From contig CM030931.1 of the NCBI GenBank assembly GCA_018136815.1, forward strand, positions 1,963,398 through 2,027,397: a stretch of DNA of 64,000 bases, given 5' to 3'. A model generated the notes under the pieces. The model searched no databases. It was given only the letters and a program-made list of their open reading frames with translations, and was not told the DNA's origin. The stretch is from Isochrysis galbana. Its lineage: Eukaryota > Haptophyta > Isochrysidales > Isochrysidaceae. Below are positions 1-9,399 of the stretch, piece by piece (the first letter of the stretch is position 1; the number at the start of each line of letters is the position of its first letter). A program made the translations under genes and the position numbers.

Positions 1-859
1 TAGCCAACCCCACTAGCTAATTGGACACAACTTTTCCGTCCCGGAATCCCGCCATGCCTGACGAGCCAGGTGTCCGAGTGCTACCGGGGGGAGGGGGCGG
101 GGCCCCCTCCCCCCGATATTCGTCCTCCCCCCAGTGCACGCACCGACCCCGCGCACCCCAGCGCGTCCTCTCCTCGAGTCCACGCTGGGGGAAAACCCCT
201 TTCGGGTAAAAACAACGCAGGAGGGGGGGGCACTCATGAATAGGAGCCCAGAAACGCCAATCTCTCCTCGCAAGAGCGAGTGGCCGCGGCGAGCCGCGGC
301 CCTTCCCTCCTGGTTCTGGCGCCCCCGTCTTCTCTTACCCAAACGGGGCGAGAAGACACGTAAACACCGGAGGGGAGAGCTGCCACTCCCCCCTCCCCTC
401 CCTCTTCCCTTTTCCTCCTCTCTTCCCTGCGGCGGGGGCCCATGGCGCGCGCCTGCGGCCCCTCTTCAGGTCCCCAGGAGGCCAGCAGGGGCCTGGGAGC
501 GCAGCTCAGGGGGCAGGTGAGGCTGGGGCATGGCCCTGGCCCCTCCTGCCTCTCCATCGCTGGCTCTCGAGCCCCTGCCAGTCGACTGGAGCTGGCTGGG
601 GGGTCCTGATCAGGGGGGCCCAGGGCCCAGGGGGAGGAGGGGCTGGTCAGAGGGATGGGCTGGCCACGACAGGCCAGGGCGGGCGAATCAGGCGTGCCTG
701 TGGGGAGAGGGATGGGTCAGCATGGCAGTGTGCTCCTGGCAAGCCATCAGGCATGCCAGGAGAGTGGGTGGTTCCTCCCCCATGGCGGGGGAGGAGTGGA
801 GAGAGGGGGGGGCTCGTGCCCCGCCATGGGCCATGGGTGAACCAAGTATAAACTTAGTT
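1..859 (+). repeat. Dispersed repeat family A, copy 1
   Basis: The first ~100 bases reappear almost unchanged at 1224-1308 and, inverted, at 23700-23770. The rest of the unit matches the inverted copy at 23229-23782 through to the terminal stretch around 840-859 (ACCAAGTATAAACTTAGTT). The segment at about 655-830 also matches 40000-40197. Short open frames here are not conserved as proteins. No transposase is seen, so this is probably a non-autonomous element. Its left end is cut by the window edge. Confidence 0.8.
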
Positions 860-1212
860 GAGATGTGAATAGATAGGTAATGGATATTGAGTCTCAATAT
901 GACACTGTGGACTAATCTTGTGATTGGTCGCCATGGAGGCATGGAAGGGGGCCTCGCGCCCCCCCCCCCCCCACTCTCTCGTCGACTCCCCTTATGGCTC
1001 ATGGGGGGCGAGAACCATCCACCATCCCCCCATGGGAGTCGAGAGAGCTGGAAAGGAACGAAGGGCGAAGGGGGGAAGGTGAAGGTGAAGGAAGAGGAGG
1101 AGTGAAGGGAATAGGGGCGGCGTCGGACAGAAGGCGTTAGAAGTCGAAGTCGGACGATGGTATCGTTCCGTCAATTAACAATTAAATAAATTATAAATAA
1201 ATAAAATAATTA
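860..1212. other. Low-complexity spacer between family A copies
   Basis: The stretch contains a poly-C run (959-972), a GA-rich run near 1050-1100 and an AT-rich tail (1180-1212). I see no gene. Confidence 0.5.
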
Positions 1213-1357
1213 GTGTTATATCCTAGCCAACCCCACTAGCTAATCGGACACAACTTTTCCGTCCCGGAATCTCGCCATGCCTGACGAGCCAGGTGTCCGA
1301 GTGCTACCTGCCCCCTCCCCTCTGTATTTGTCCTCCCCCCCGGCGCTAACGTGTCTT
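1213..1357 (+). repeat. Repeat family A, copy 2 (left end only)
   Basis: The unit begins with GTGTTATATCCTAGCCAACC and follows copy 1 for about 100 bases with only two or three changes, then breaks off. The start TGTTATATCC is also present in copy 3 (23773-23782, inverted), which fixes the true left end of the family. The fragment lies about 120 bp upstream of the mS41-like start codon and may contribute to its promoter. Confidence 0.8.
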
Positions 1358-1474
1358 CTTGCTCCAGGAGCCAGGAGCCCTCTCGGGCCTTTCTAGCAAT
1401 AAAAAGGGCGGCGACGGACAGGGGACGGCGCGAGGGAAGCGCGCCGAGAACAGGAGCGCGCGGCGCCGAACACG

Positions 1475-1974
1475 ATGCTCTCGATGCTCGCACGACGAGG
1501 CGTACGGTGGCCGCACACTGTGCGAGGGATGTGCTCGGAGGCGTCGAATGAAGCAATTTTAAACTTTCTCAAGCTCGCGTCGCGCCCTAAGATGGGGCTT
1601 GCGAAAGCAAAGCAGAGCGCTGGTCAGCGAGCTATCGACCTATCCAAGCACGCCTCCAAGTTTCAGGGCATGACCTTGGAGGAGCTGCTACAGGTGCGAG
1701 AGCGTGAAAAATGACCCCATAGCTCCATACTAAGCCGATAAGGCTGCGCACTCTGAGTGGGACTGTACCATTAATGATGCTCCTGTACCTTTTCGTGCAT
1801 GTGCATCAGGTCAACGGTGCCAAGCTCAATGAACTCGGCCTGCCCTGTCAGGATAGGAAAAGACTCCTCAAGTTCACGCAGAAGGCACGGGAAGGTTGGC
1901 AGCACGATGGGAAGGAGCGACACGCTCAGGCGTGGAAAGGATGGAAGCCCCCAGAGCATGTTGCTGCACGCTGA
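1475..1974 (+). CDS. IGR-motif mitochondrial small-subunit ribosomal protein, mS41-like
   Basis: Two exons are proposed: 1475-1693 and 1810-1974, joined by a 116-bp GT-AG intron (CAG|GTGCGA ... CATCAG|GTCAAC) in phase 0. The product is 127 residues. The N-terminus (MLSMLARRGVRWPHTVRG) is basic and Arg-rich without acidic residues, as in mitochondrial presequences. The central part joins FQGMTLEELLQ to a stretch with LNELGLPCQDRKRLLKF and KAREG, the pattern of the IGR motif (a helix pair followed by G-I-x4-R-K/R-x-L-L and R-x-G). In fungi this family is the mitoribosomal protein Fyv4/mS41. Function is inferred from the motif alone. The intron must be spliced for the motif to be complete, which supports the model. 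Confidence 0.68.
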
Positions 1975-2308
1975 GAGCAGATAGACCTAGAACAACGCCA
2001 GCCTCGTCGTACTAATGCCGGATTTAGATTTCATTTTTGTGTTCGTGTGTTCATATGCGATGATGTGTTGAATGTACAGCGACATGGAATGTGCAGTGCG
2101 CTGGAGTAGAAATAGTAAGGAGGCTTTAAATGCCCCACGCGGCCGGCGATAGTGATGTAGCTAGTAGCCCTTGGTGATTGGTGGCTAAAGGCTAAAGGCG
2201 AGAAGCGTTCAATCCTCACCACCCAACATTAAGGCTGTGAACACCCACCGCCCCAACCAAACATATTTCAACCTGGTAGGGGCTCACAGCTACCTAGGCT
2301 GGTAGTGG

Positions 2309-3150
2309 TAGTGGACCACAGCTAAAAAAAAAACTTCTTAATATTCACGCCGCGCGCGCGACTCTGCACTCTAACGATTGCGGCCTCGCCCGCCACTCTC
2401 AACTCCCCGCCACCTGCCTTGCGGCCCGTCCCTCGTGCTCTACCTAGGGGCTGGGTGGGTGGGGTTTCCTGTAGCAGACGGTGTGCACCGGTCCCCGATA
2501 GGTGTCTTTCCCTCCTTCCTCCTGTACCATCGGGCTACCGGTTTCTATATTGCTTCTTTTAGAACCTAGGTGATGGGCGGCGTGCCTCTGTGTTCCCGAG
2601 GGTTGGGGCTGGGCGGGTCGGCGGGTGTGTGGAGCATCGCTATGGCTTTTGCGTGGTCATGCTAGCTTTTCGCTAGTTGGATTGATTTGGCTATCGCGGC
2701 TAGGTTGTTGCCTAACAGCAGTGTGCCTTTGTCGTTGAATGTAAAGACGGGGGTGTAGAGCTCACGCGGGGATTTGATTTTCGGTTTTCTTCCTTGGGAG
2801 GCTTTGCTGGTGCGTGCGGTCGAGGTCTTGTCTGGGGGTTCAAGGCCTCTAACTAGGGTCGTGAATCTGACAAGGGTCCTCTCGATGACCGGCACGTGGT
2901 GGAAGGTGTAGTTGTCGAACTCTACTCTGTAGAAGTCACTTATTATATATCGCCATGCTACAAGGTAGAGGGCTTTGAGGCTGTCCGGGGTCGGTGTACT
3001 CGGGTACGCGAACAGCCTATCCTTGATTTTCTGGGCCGTTGTTCTGTTCCTTTCCGGCGTGTACCCTGCCGCAGCTTCTATGGCCTGGAATATTTGTTTC
3101 GTGGAGGGGCATCTGGCCAGGTGCGTCGAGTTTATAGTGGACCACAGCTA
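2309..3150 (-). mobile_element. 5'-truncated non-LTR retrotransposon (LINE) with 16-bp target duplication
   Basis: The insertion is 2325-3134. It is flanked by identical 16-mers TAGTGGACCACAGCTA at 2309-2324 and 3135-3150. Read on the minus strand it encodes the tail of a retrotransposon ORF2: STHLARCPS (end of a CCHC-type knuckle), then IFQAIEA, FAYPSTPTPDSLKAL, YTFHHVPVIERTL and GRKPK, ending at a stop near 2662. A ~330-bp 3' UTR follows, ending in a T-tract (minus strand) directly at the duplication. The open frame is intact. The 5' end is lost just inside the knuckle, as expected from incomplete reverse transcription. Related copies lie at 58023-59400, 45953-46320 and 46875-47168. Confidence 0.85.
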
Positions 3151-3205
3151 CCTAGACTGGTAGTGGTAGTTGTCAGGAGGGTGCATGTGAACATGTTTAG
3201 TGTTT

Positions 3206-3247
3206 AGGGTGTTAGCGTTAATGTTAACACCTAACACCTAACACCCT
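3206..3247. repeat. Short inverted repeat
   Basis: AGGGTGTTAG (3206-3215) is answered by CTAACACCCT (3238-3247), with GTTAATGTTAAC-like palindromic sequence between. It could form a hairpin. No function is evident. Confidence 0.5.
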
Positions 3248-3248
3248 T

Positions 3249-3922
3249 CTATATTCTCCAATGTACTTTTATACACTCTCGCGCGCCGGACACTCTGGAC
3301 CGCATGAAATGACGTTTGATGCTTTCGACTACGGCCTCGTCCACTCCAACATGCTGCATCGCATTGATGAAGCAAGGGCAAGGGGTCGTGTAATTTTCGG
3401 AGACGGTCTCTCGTCTCTCGATCGAATGCACCTGCATCTTCTCGAGGATGGGAAGGATGTGCTCTCTGAACTTGTCGCATCCGATGGTGCTTAGATCGAT
3501 CCAGTGCTTGAAGAACTCACCGCCGGGCCTCGTCCAATTCGTCGGCTGCTCGATTTCGAGGATGTTGAGTGTGATGGGCCCTGTTGCGGCATCTATGAAT
3601 GATTCGGTCGCCTCGTAATCCGACGTTCCGATGTGGCTGTGTGGCTGTCGTCTGCCGCTTCGTAGCCGTGAAAGAAGCGGTCGATGAACGCTGGCGTGAG
3701 AGTCCAGAATTGACTCCTCTTCCTCTTGCCTCTTACGACGACCTTCGCCGAGCGGTGTGATGATTTCGACGACGTATACTTCTTGTGCAGGACGTGGTCC
3801 GCATACTTTCGGGGTATGAATGCAGAATGCGTATCTCTGTAGCGCTTTCCACGCTTAGCGTGACGTTCTCTGGCGGCGGATCGGACGCGTTTAGACCCTG
3901 AACATGCATCTGTCGCCGCCAC
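3249..3922 (-). pseudogene. Unrecognised coding remnant split by an 8-bp tandem duplication
   Basis: Reading leftward from 3922 (after a stop at 3925) a basic stretch is open with AFIPRKYADHVLHKKY and FWTLTPAFIDRFFHGYE. Near 3647-3632 the frame shifts, and a second frame continues with GTSDYEATESFIDA, FFKHWIDLSTIGCDKF and NYTTPCPCFINAMQHVG, ending at 3249. The shift coincides with an exact tandem duplication TGTGGCTG TGTGGCTG (+ strand). Without one copy the two frames are one. I do not recognise the family. The setting (between a LINE and repeat E) suggests a mobile-element protein. Confidence 0.55.
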
Positions 3923-4002
3923 CTACGTTGCTGATGTTGGTCGGCCGTCTGTACGCTTGTTCCATGCGGCGGAAACCGCCGCTGAACGATTCAGTGAGGT
4001 TA

Positions 4003-4250
4003 CGTTTGTCTTTCCACAGGAACACAGGGCAACACTCAGCACCAGGATTGCCCCAGCCCGCCCCTTGCACTTGGCCCGACGTAGTGCACGCGGCCCCACC
4101 CCCTGAAACTAAAGACAAACGAATGATGGGGTAGTGTATAGGGAATGAGTGATCTGGGGTATAGGCGATGGCGTGCGCCAGTACCGTTAGTAAGTGCACC
4201 TGTATAGCTAGCGCTAGCGCTAGCGCTAGTAGCCCTGAATCTTCAAATGT
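4003..4250 (+). repeat. Repeat family E, copy 1
   Basis: The core GCCCCAGCCCGCCCCTTGCA, followed by a CTTGGCCCGACGTAGTGCACGCG-like segment, also occurs at 33760-33815, 24440-24490 and (inverted) 62620-62690. The right end TGAATCTTCAAATGT plus a T-rich tail (4237-4268) matches 33936-33958. A GCTAGC mini-tandem lies at 4206-4230. Confidence 0.8.
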
Positions 4251-4268
4251 ATTTTTATTTTTTTTACT

Positions 4269-4528
4269 TTGAAAGCTGAAGCACGACCCCTCGGCCGTCC
4301 CCACTGCCACCAAGGGCGAAGGGTATAACCATTACACACCACGCATCACCAACCCCGCCATTGCACACCGCAGGGACAATGTTGCATATTGGTGCTTCTA
4401 CCTGGGGTAGAGCGTTGTATAAAGCACATCGCTAGCAATGAGTCAAGCGTGCCTGGTTCATGCAAGAGTGTTGAATGGGGAAATGTGACGAGGCTGGAGA
4501 GAATATCGCGTTGGTTACAAGAGATCGC
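4269..4528. other. Spacer downstream of the PLGG1-like gene
   Basis: This is unique sequence on the 3' side of the minus-strand transporter gene. No gene or repeat is recognised. Confidence 0.5.
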
Positions 4529-6244
4529 TCAAGGGACTCCTGCCACGTTGAGCAAGGCCCGGCGCAACATAGGGATGGAGCAGATGATGGTGGAGACCAA
4601 TGCATTGGTGACCATGGCGATGGCGGCGAAAGGAAAGGCTGCCCGTTCGACTGCAGTAGCAGCCGTGCCGATTCCGTGGCCCGCTGAGCCCATTGCTAGA
4701 CCGCGAGCAACAGGATCTTTCACACCAAGCGCGTCGAGGACCGCGCGCCCGAAGTTGGCCACCATGAGTCCAGTGAGCACGACCACAGTGCACGCGATGC
4801 CAGGATCGGCACCAACAAGACCGGAAATGGCAATGGCAAGTGGTGCTGTGACTTGGCGCGGCAGACACGCACGCGTGAGGGCGTCGCTTAATCCGAGTAC
4901 CCGAGCAAGGAATGCAGAACCGAAGAGGCCACCGAACGAAGCGGCAGTAATTGCACCGCCAACGGCTGGAAGCGACGCCATCAAAAGCGTGCGCTTCTCG
5001 TACATGCTGAAGCCGAATGAAAGCGTGGCGGGGCCAAGCATAGCAAGCAATGCGTTGCCAGGGGCCGCAAGTGGAGCGCCTCCCGGGACGAGATAGCTAC
5101 GGACAACAGCCTTGTAAGGAAGTGCAGCGGCAGAGGCAAACGCAAAACTGGCCAAATGGGTGAAGGCGGTGCAGGTGATAAGCGGATGGACAACCTTTTG
5201 GACAGCCTTTGGAACGAGAGTTGCACCGGCAACGAAGCCTGTGCCCGTCGCACAAAGCAAGAAGGCGTCGCGGAACGGAGCAGCCAGAGGGCTTGCAGAA
5301 CGAAAGGCAGCTGTGGAAATAATTGCGCATGCAGATGTCGAGGTGGCAAGCAGACGAAGCAGCGAGTCGGGAAATGCCTTGGGCGCTGGCCCAGCAGGTG
5401 GCGCTGGCGCTGATGGTGCAGGCATTGGAGCTGAGGCTGATGATAATCCTGAGGCGCCAAGAGCAGCGAATGCGCAGAGGGGCAAGGATACTACGGCACC
5501 ACCCAGAAGTAGAATAGCTAGTCGAGCAGCTTCAGATGCACCGAGCTTCAGAACGAGAGGTAGAAGGATCAGGTTGGGGACGAAAAATAGAGGCAGCCAC
5601 TTGTTGATGATGGCACAACCTGGCTGAGCTGCATCAAAGATCTTGTCAGCAACGGTGGGTACCGACGTCTTGAGCAAGCAGAGGGCGGCAAACAAAATCA
5701 TTGACCCGGCCAGGGACGAGGGGAAGCTGATTGCGCGGGCCACGAAGAAACGCTTGAGAATGGTATCCACCACAATGATGGCGCTGAGCGAGAGGGCGCC
5801 TTTTGCAGATGGCGAAAAGGTCAGCTTCGTGGCCCCCGAGCCTCCAGGTGTTCCCGCCTGGGCAGCGGACGCTACGGGTACACGTGCTCTCAATATCTTG
5901 CCCGCGTACTTCTCACGAATGCCGACTGTCGCTACGCCAGAAGCAATGGAAGCAAGAGTTGCCCCTCCTGGCAATGATTCGTCATTGGACTGGATGGTCT
6001 CTCTCACCCGGTGGAGGGCGTGGGTGGGCGAGAGTCGCGGGGCCGAGGCGGTGTGTACTGGTGCACGCCCGTAGTGCATGGGCGAGGCGTGCATCCCGCA
6101 CACGAGACCGACGGACAGAGCGAGCATCATGACTGGGCGAGAGAGGGAAGGGCTCTCGGCGCGCGCTGTGCTCCGACGAGTGAAGAGACGCTGCTGCTGG
6201 CTGCTAGCGGATGGCAAGAGAGGTCTCAATCTCAGGGTTCGCAC
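4529..6244 (-). CDS. PLGG1: LrgAB/PLGG1-type plastid glycolate-glycerate transporter
   Basis: A single exon encodes 571 residues. After a presequence, residues about 135-275 form an LrgA-like set of membrane helices, and about 295-571 form the LrgB-like half with FVAGATLVPKAVQ, FGFSMYEKRTLL and the family's glycine-rich GSAGHGIGTAA. The fused LrgA-LrgB layout is that of plant PLGG1, which exports photorespiratory glycolate from the plastid and returns glycerate. Two starts are possible. Met39 (position 6130) begins MMLALSVGLVCGMHASP, a good signal peptide followed by a basic, Ser/Ala-rich stretch, which is the bipartite presequence expected for a complex plastid. The upstream Met1 adds a basic leader that would bury the signal, so I prefer Met39. 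The coding assignment is firm; the substrate is inferred from the family. Confidence 0.92.
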   Translation of the reverse strand: MRTLRLRPLLPSASSQQQRLFTRRSTARAESPSLSRPVMMLALSVGLVCGMHASPMHYGRAPVHTASAPRLSPTHALHRVRETIQSNDESLPGGATLASIASGVATVGIREKYAGKILRARVPVASAAQAGTPGGSGATKLTFSPSAKGALSLSAIIVVDTILKRFFVARAISFPSSLAGSMILFAALCLLKTSVPTVADKIFDAAQPGCAIINKWLPLFFVPNLILLPLVLKLGASEAARLAILLLGGAVVSLPLCAFAALGASGLSSASAPMPAPSAPAPPAGPAPKAFPDSLLRLLATSTSACAIISTAAFRSASPLAAPFRDAFLLCATGTGFVAGATLVPKAVQKVVHPLITCTAFTHLASFAFASAAALPYKAVVRSYLVPGGAPLAAPGNALLAMLGPATLSFGFSMYEKRTLLMASLPAVGGAITAASFGGLFGSAFLARVLGLSDALTRACLPRQVTAPLAIAISGLVGADPGIACTVVVLTGLMVANFGRAVLDALGVKDPVARGLAMGSAGHGIGTAATAVERAAFPFAAIAMVTNALVSTIICSIPMLRRALLNVAGVP

Positions 6245-6354
6245 TAGCTAGCAGCTCCCTTCCTATCCGGGTAGCGTCAAGATGCCTTATAGGATAATAT
6301 TAAAATTCTCCTCAGGCACGCGCACAGGCCCAACAATGGGATGGGTGGGCAGGG

Positions 6355-6450
6355 TAGGCCCAGGCGGAAATATTCAGGATATTTCGCGGGATATTTGGGC
6401 GAATATGGCCCGAAAAATATTTCACATATTTTGCGGAATATTTGGGCTGC
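6355..6450 (+). mobile_element. Probable hAT-like MITE end with ATATTTGGGC word cluster
   Basis: TAGGCCCAGGCGGAAATATT opens the segment. Variants of one word follow in both orientations: GGATATTTCGC, GGATATTTGGGC, GAATATGGCCCG, AAATATTTCACATATTT, GGAATATTTGGGC. This resembles the layout of the delimited MITE at 34927-35400. The other terminus was not found, so it may be truncated. Confidence 0.45.
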
Positions 6451-6791
6451 ACAAGCAACGAGATCAAAAACAAACCCCCTTTTCAACAAGAAAATCATTA
6501 AGAAAGGCATGGCCGGCGGCGGCGGCGGCACTAGGCGCGAAAGCGCGAAAAATAAAGATCCAGTGCGAGCTTGGTTAGTTAAACTCTCAATACGTGAGAT
6601 TTACGCGTGTTACTATCATAATCCGTGAGCCCCCAGGAGCGGAGTCGCATGGGAACGGCACTGTTGTAGCCCGGTCACTCACTAGGACGGGGTGGTATTG
6701 CCTCGGGCTCGACCGCCGCGTGACCCATTCGCCGCCTGAGTGCACGGAAGGGCACGAGAAGGCAGACTTGTGAGGTGTGAGGCACGCGACG

Positions 6792-7640
6792 CTAGCGTGG
6801 TGTCAGGGGCCGCTGCGTCACATGCGCGAGCGCCCGACAAAACAACTTCGAGCCCGACGCCGCCAACGTCTCGTCCGGGTAGGCCTTCATGCGATCTTCG
6901 GCCGAGACCTGCTTCGGCTCGGGGGTCTTCCGCGACTGGCCTCGCCGTGCAGCACCGCGTAACCCAATGGGGGGCAACTGCCTCATCTTCCGCTCTCTCT
7001 CGTGCGCTGCCAGCCTGGGCGGGGCATTCGAGGGCTCGTCAGATGGTGTCCGTGCGGTCCTACCTGCGTCCCTCGATGTGATGGAGGAGGAAGGGACGCG
7101 ATGGGTGCTCGTCGAGGCGCCGTCCGTCGATGCAGACGGTCTCGTCAGTCGCAGCTCCCTTGTGCTCACCCAGCGAGTCGCCGTCGTCTGTTGCTCCTCC
7201 AAGAAGTACTCGACCTGCACGTGCTTGGAGGTGGCGTACATGGTGCCCATGCCCGTGTGCTTGATCGTGCCCTCGCCGAGCGAGCTGTGCCACACGCTCG
7301 CGCCCAGGGGAAAGGCCTCCTCGGTGGTGAGGTCGATGCCGCAGACGCCCATGTCGTTGTCGTTGTTGCTGCTCTCGTCAGAGTCCTCGATGCGGTTGGG
7401 ACGGCGGGCGGGCTCCACCACCTTGTCGGGCTGGGTCTCCATGGTCTCATCGCCGTCGTCGCTGTTCACCTCCTCGCTCTCCTCATCCTCAACCACTCGC
7501 GCGCGTCGCTGCGAATGGGCAACGCCATCCTGAGGAAGGAGGCTGTCACCGTCCGCAAGCGACGCGCGTTGGCGTTGGCGCGTGCAGTGTCGCTTGCCTG
7601 TGAGGGACCAGGCAGATGCTGAGATGCGCGCTTGCGGGCT
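6792..7640 (-). pseudogene. Acidic hypothetical protein fragment, possibly from a hAT-type element
   Basis: The minus frame is open from about 7640 to 6792 without a convincing ATG. It holds an acidic stretch (VVEDEESEEVNSDDGDETME), then a small domain-like segment GASVWHSSLGEGTIKHTG...HVQVEYFLEE...WVSTRELRL, which could be a Tudor/chromo-barrel-like module. It ends with RMKAYPDETLAASGSKLFCR. The last piece resembles the start of the BED-like zinc finger in hAT-type transposon proteins (R-x-Y-P ... K-L-F-C), but the second cysteine is absent (CRALAHV). The overlapping plus-strand frames look like shadows. Confidence 0.35.
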
Positions 7641-7867
7641 CGCGGGCTCGCAAATGGGCGCAGGCTAGGCAGGGAGAAGGGGGCGGCGAGGCATCGGGCG
7701 ATGGCTCACCTTGGCGCATGCGCCGTGGGGGGGGTCTTTATCGTTGAGGGTCTCAAGAGGACCCCTTTTTAACATGATAAACAGTCATGTTTATGTGAGT
7801 AAATAAGACGCACATTCTTTTTTTGAAATTTCGGCGGGGGAACGTGACCATACGGATTTTTACACTG
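7641..7867. other. Spacer
   Basis: Unique, GC-rich then AT-rich sequence with nothing recognised. Confidence 0.4.
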
Positions 7868-8036
7868 TAGAGAGGGGATTATACTTGTAGAAAGGGGATT
7901 ATACTCTTAGACAGGGGGCACCGCCCACCCAAACTTGCAGCCCACTTCTAGAGAGGGCCCAAACTTCTGACGCACTGGAGAAGGCCACCCAAACTTCAAG
8001 AAAAACTTCTAGAAGTATTGACCTGAGCCTAACGGA
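7868..8036 (+). repeat. Repeat family I, copy 1
   Basis: GGGGATTATACTTGTAGA ... AGAGAGGGCCCAAACTTCT ... CCACCCAAACTT ... AAGTATTGACCTG matches 59748-59936 in order and orientation, with substitutions and small indels. No coding potential is seen. Confidence 0.75.
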
Positions 8037-8222
8037 CAACGAACCTGAGAACAACAGGATACACCGACTCACGAACACACCGGAATCATTCACCCAAACC
8101 AAGCAAATTATCAAGCAACCGCGACCCCAAATCACCGATAACCCAAACACGTCGCGAGAAAGACGGAGAGAGAGAGCGAGAGAGAGAGAGGGACTCCGCA
8201 GCGACGGCCGGAGCGTGTCTCC
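8032..8222 (+). repeat. Repeat family J, copy 1
   Basis: CGGACAACGAACCTGAGAAC through AACACGTCGCGAGAAAGACG, a GAGAGA tract and GCGACGGCCGGAGCGTGTCT matches 22874-23095 along its whole length. Confidence 0.8.
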
Positions 8223-8380
8223 CTTGTAACTTCCCACGTAGCGGAGAGTCCGAAGGGGAGCGTCATGTCGCGCGACCACGGCGATCACTTCGGATATAGA
8301 TCGCAACGAGATATCTTCATTCACGACAGAGGAAATCTTGCCGTTGAGCGTGAACCTTCTAGACGCTTCTAACGAACAAC

Positions 8381-8492
8381 CTGAGTAGCAAACAAGGGGA
8401 AGAAACACCAAAGGAGGACTGGATGGCGGGCCCGGAATCGGATGCTCGACGACGAGCTTGAGTAGCAACCAAGGGGAAGAAACACCAAAGGG
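8381..8492 (+). repeat. Local direct repeat, two units
   Basis: CTGAGTAGCAAACAAGGGGA... (8381-8414) recurs as TTGAGTAGCAACCAAGGGGA... (8459-8492), offset by 78 bp. This is a small tandem duplication in otherwise unassigned sequence. Confidence 0.7.
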
Positions 8493-8659
8493 GCCAAGGG
8501 CTTGCATGTAACTTGCATCAAGGGGGAAGATTGCCTCACCTAAGAAGCGAACCTACTGCGCTTAGTTAGTGGAACGCTCTCAATACGTGTCTCCACAGCG
8601 CGACTTGTTGAGTCGCTCTATTGCGACCTTGTTGAGAGCCTATTGCGCCGTTGCAAAAA

Positions 8660-9081
8660 CCCTCGAGTACCACTACTCCCACTACCACTAGCCCGGTACT
8701 ATCACGACTCACGAAACCCCTCAGCGCACCTGCCCGTGCACGCCTTTACGTGTGCTCACACCACAGATACATACACATATACATATGCACCCCTTCAACC
8801 CTTCAAATCTCCCCCGTGCAGACCCCCGACTTCCATTATAACTCTCCACGAATTACAAAGGCAAAGGGTGAAAACCCAGTGACTGCTAGTGAGGCAGACC
8901 GACCTACGTCGGGCGACTCACCACGGGAAAGAAAGCACCATGGGGGGGGGGGTCCTCTCGTCGGTGAAGCTGAACGGCCCTTACACATCTCAACGCGAGC
9001 AATCCTCGAGGAATAAAGAACGACGCCTCGAGGTACCTGCCACACCATGGGCCATGGGTCAACCAAGTATAAACTTAGTTT
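8660..9081 (+). repeat. Repeat family B, copy 1
   Basis: It shares with 11800-12150 and 53440-53745 an order of blocks: CCCGGTACTATCAC, TCAGCGCAC.TGCC, TATAACTC.CCAC.A.TTA.AA, AAAACCCAGTG, and GACCGACCTACGTCGGGCGA. Its right end (9046-9081) is the same CCATGGGYCAACCAAGTATAAACTTAGTT motif that ends family A, so the two families share a terminus. Confidence 0.8.
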
Positions 9082-9399
9082 GAATATACTAGTAAGTTTG
9101 CAATATACAACATCAACATCACCCAATGTTCGAGTTAATACGGCATTAGCACAGGAGCGCAGGCCGCGCCTCGGCATCATCTGCAATCAGCATTCCGTGT
9201 TAATAACACAAATGGTTGCTGCCGATTTAAGATTTTCGCATTTGTCACTTGTTGTGCCAATTTTGTGAATTTCTTAGTTTCTGCGCACCTTACGTGTCCC
9301 GTCTTGCATGACTATGCACACGCGAGAATGACGTTCAACAACGAAAGGCCTGGCGATTGGCCCGCGCAAAAATCAACCAGAACCACAACAAGCGTGCGG
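9082..9399. other. 3' flank of the Rab escort protein gene
   Basis: No repeat or gene is recognised. Confidence 0.4.

Noticed and set aside
4389..5096. 235-residue plus-strand frame
   Set aside because: Antisense shadow of the PLGG1-like gene, caused by high third-position GC.
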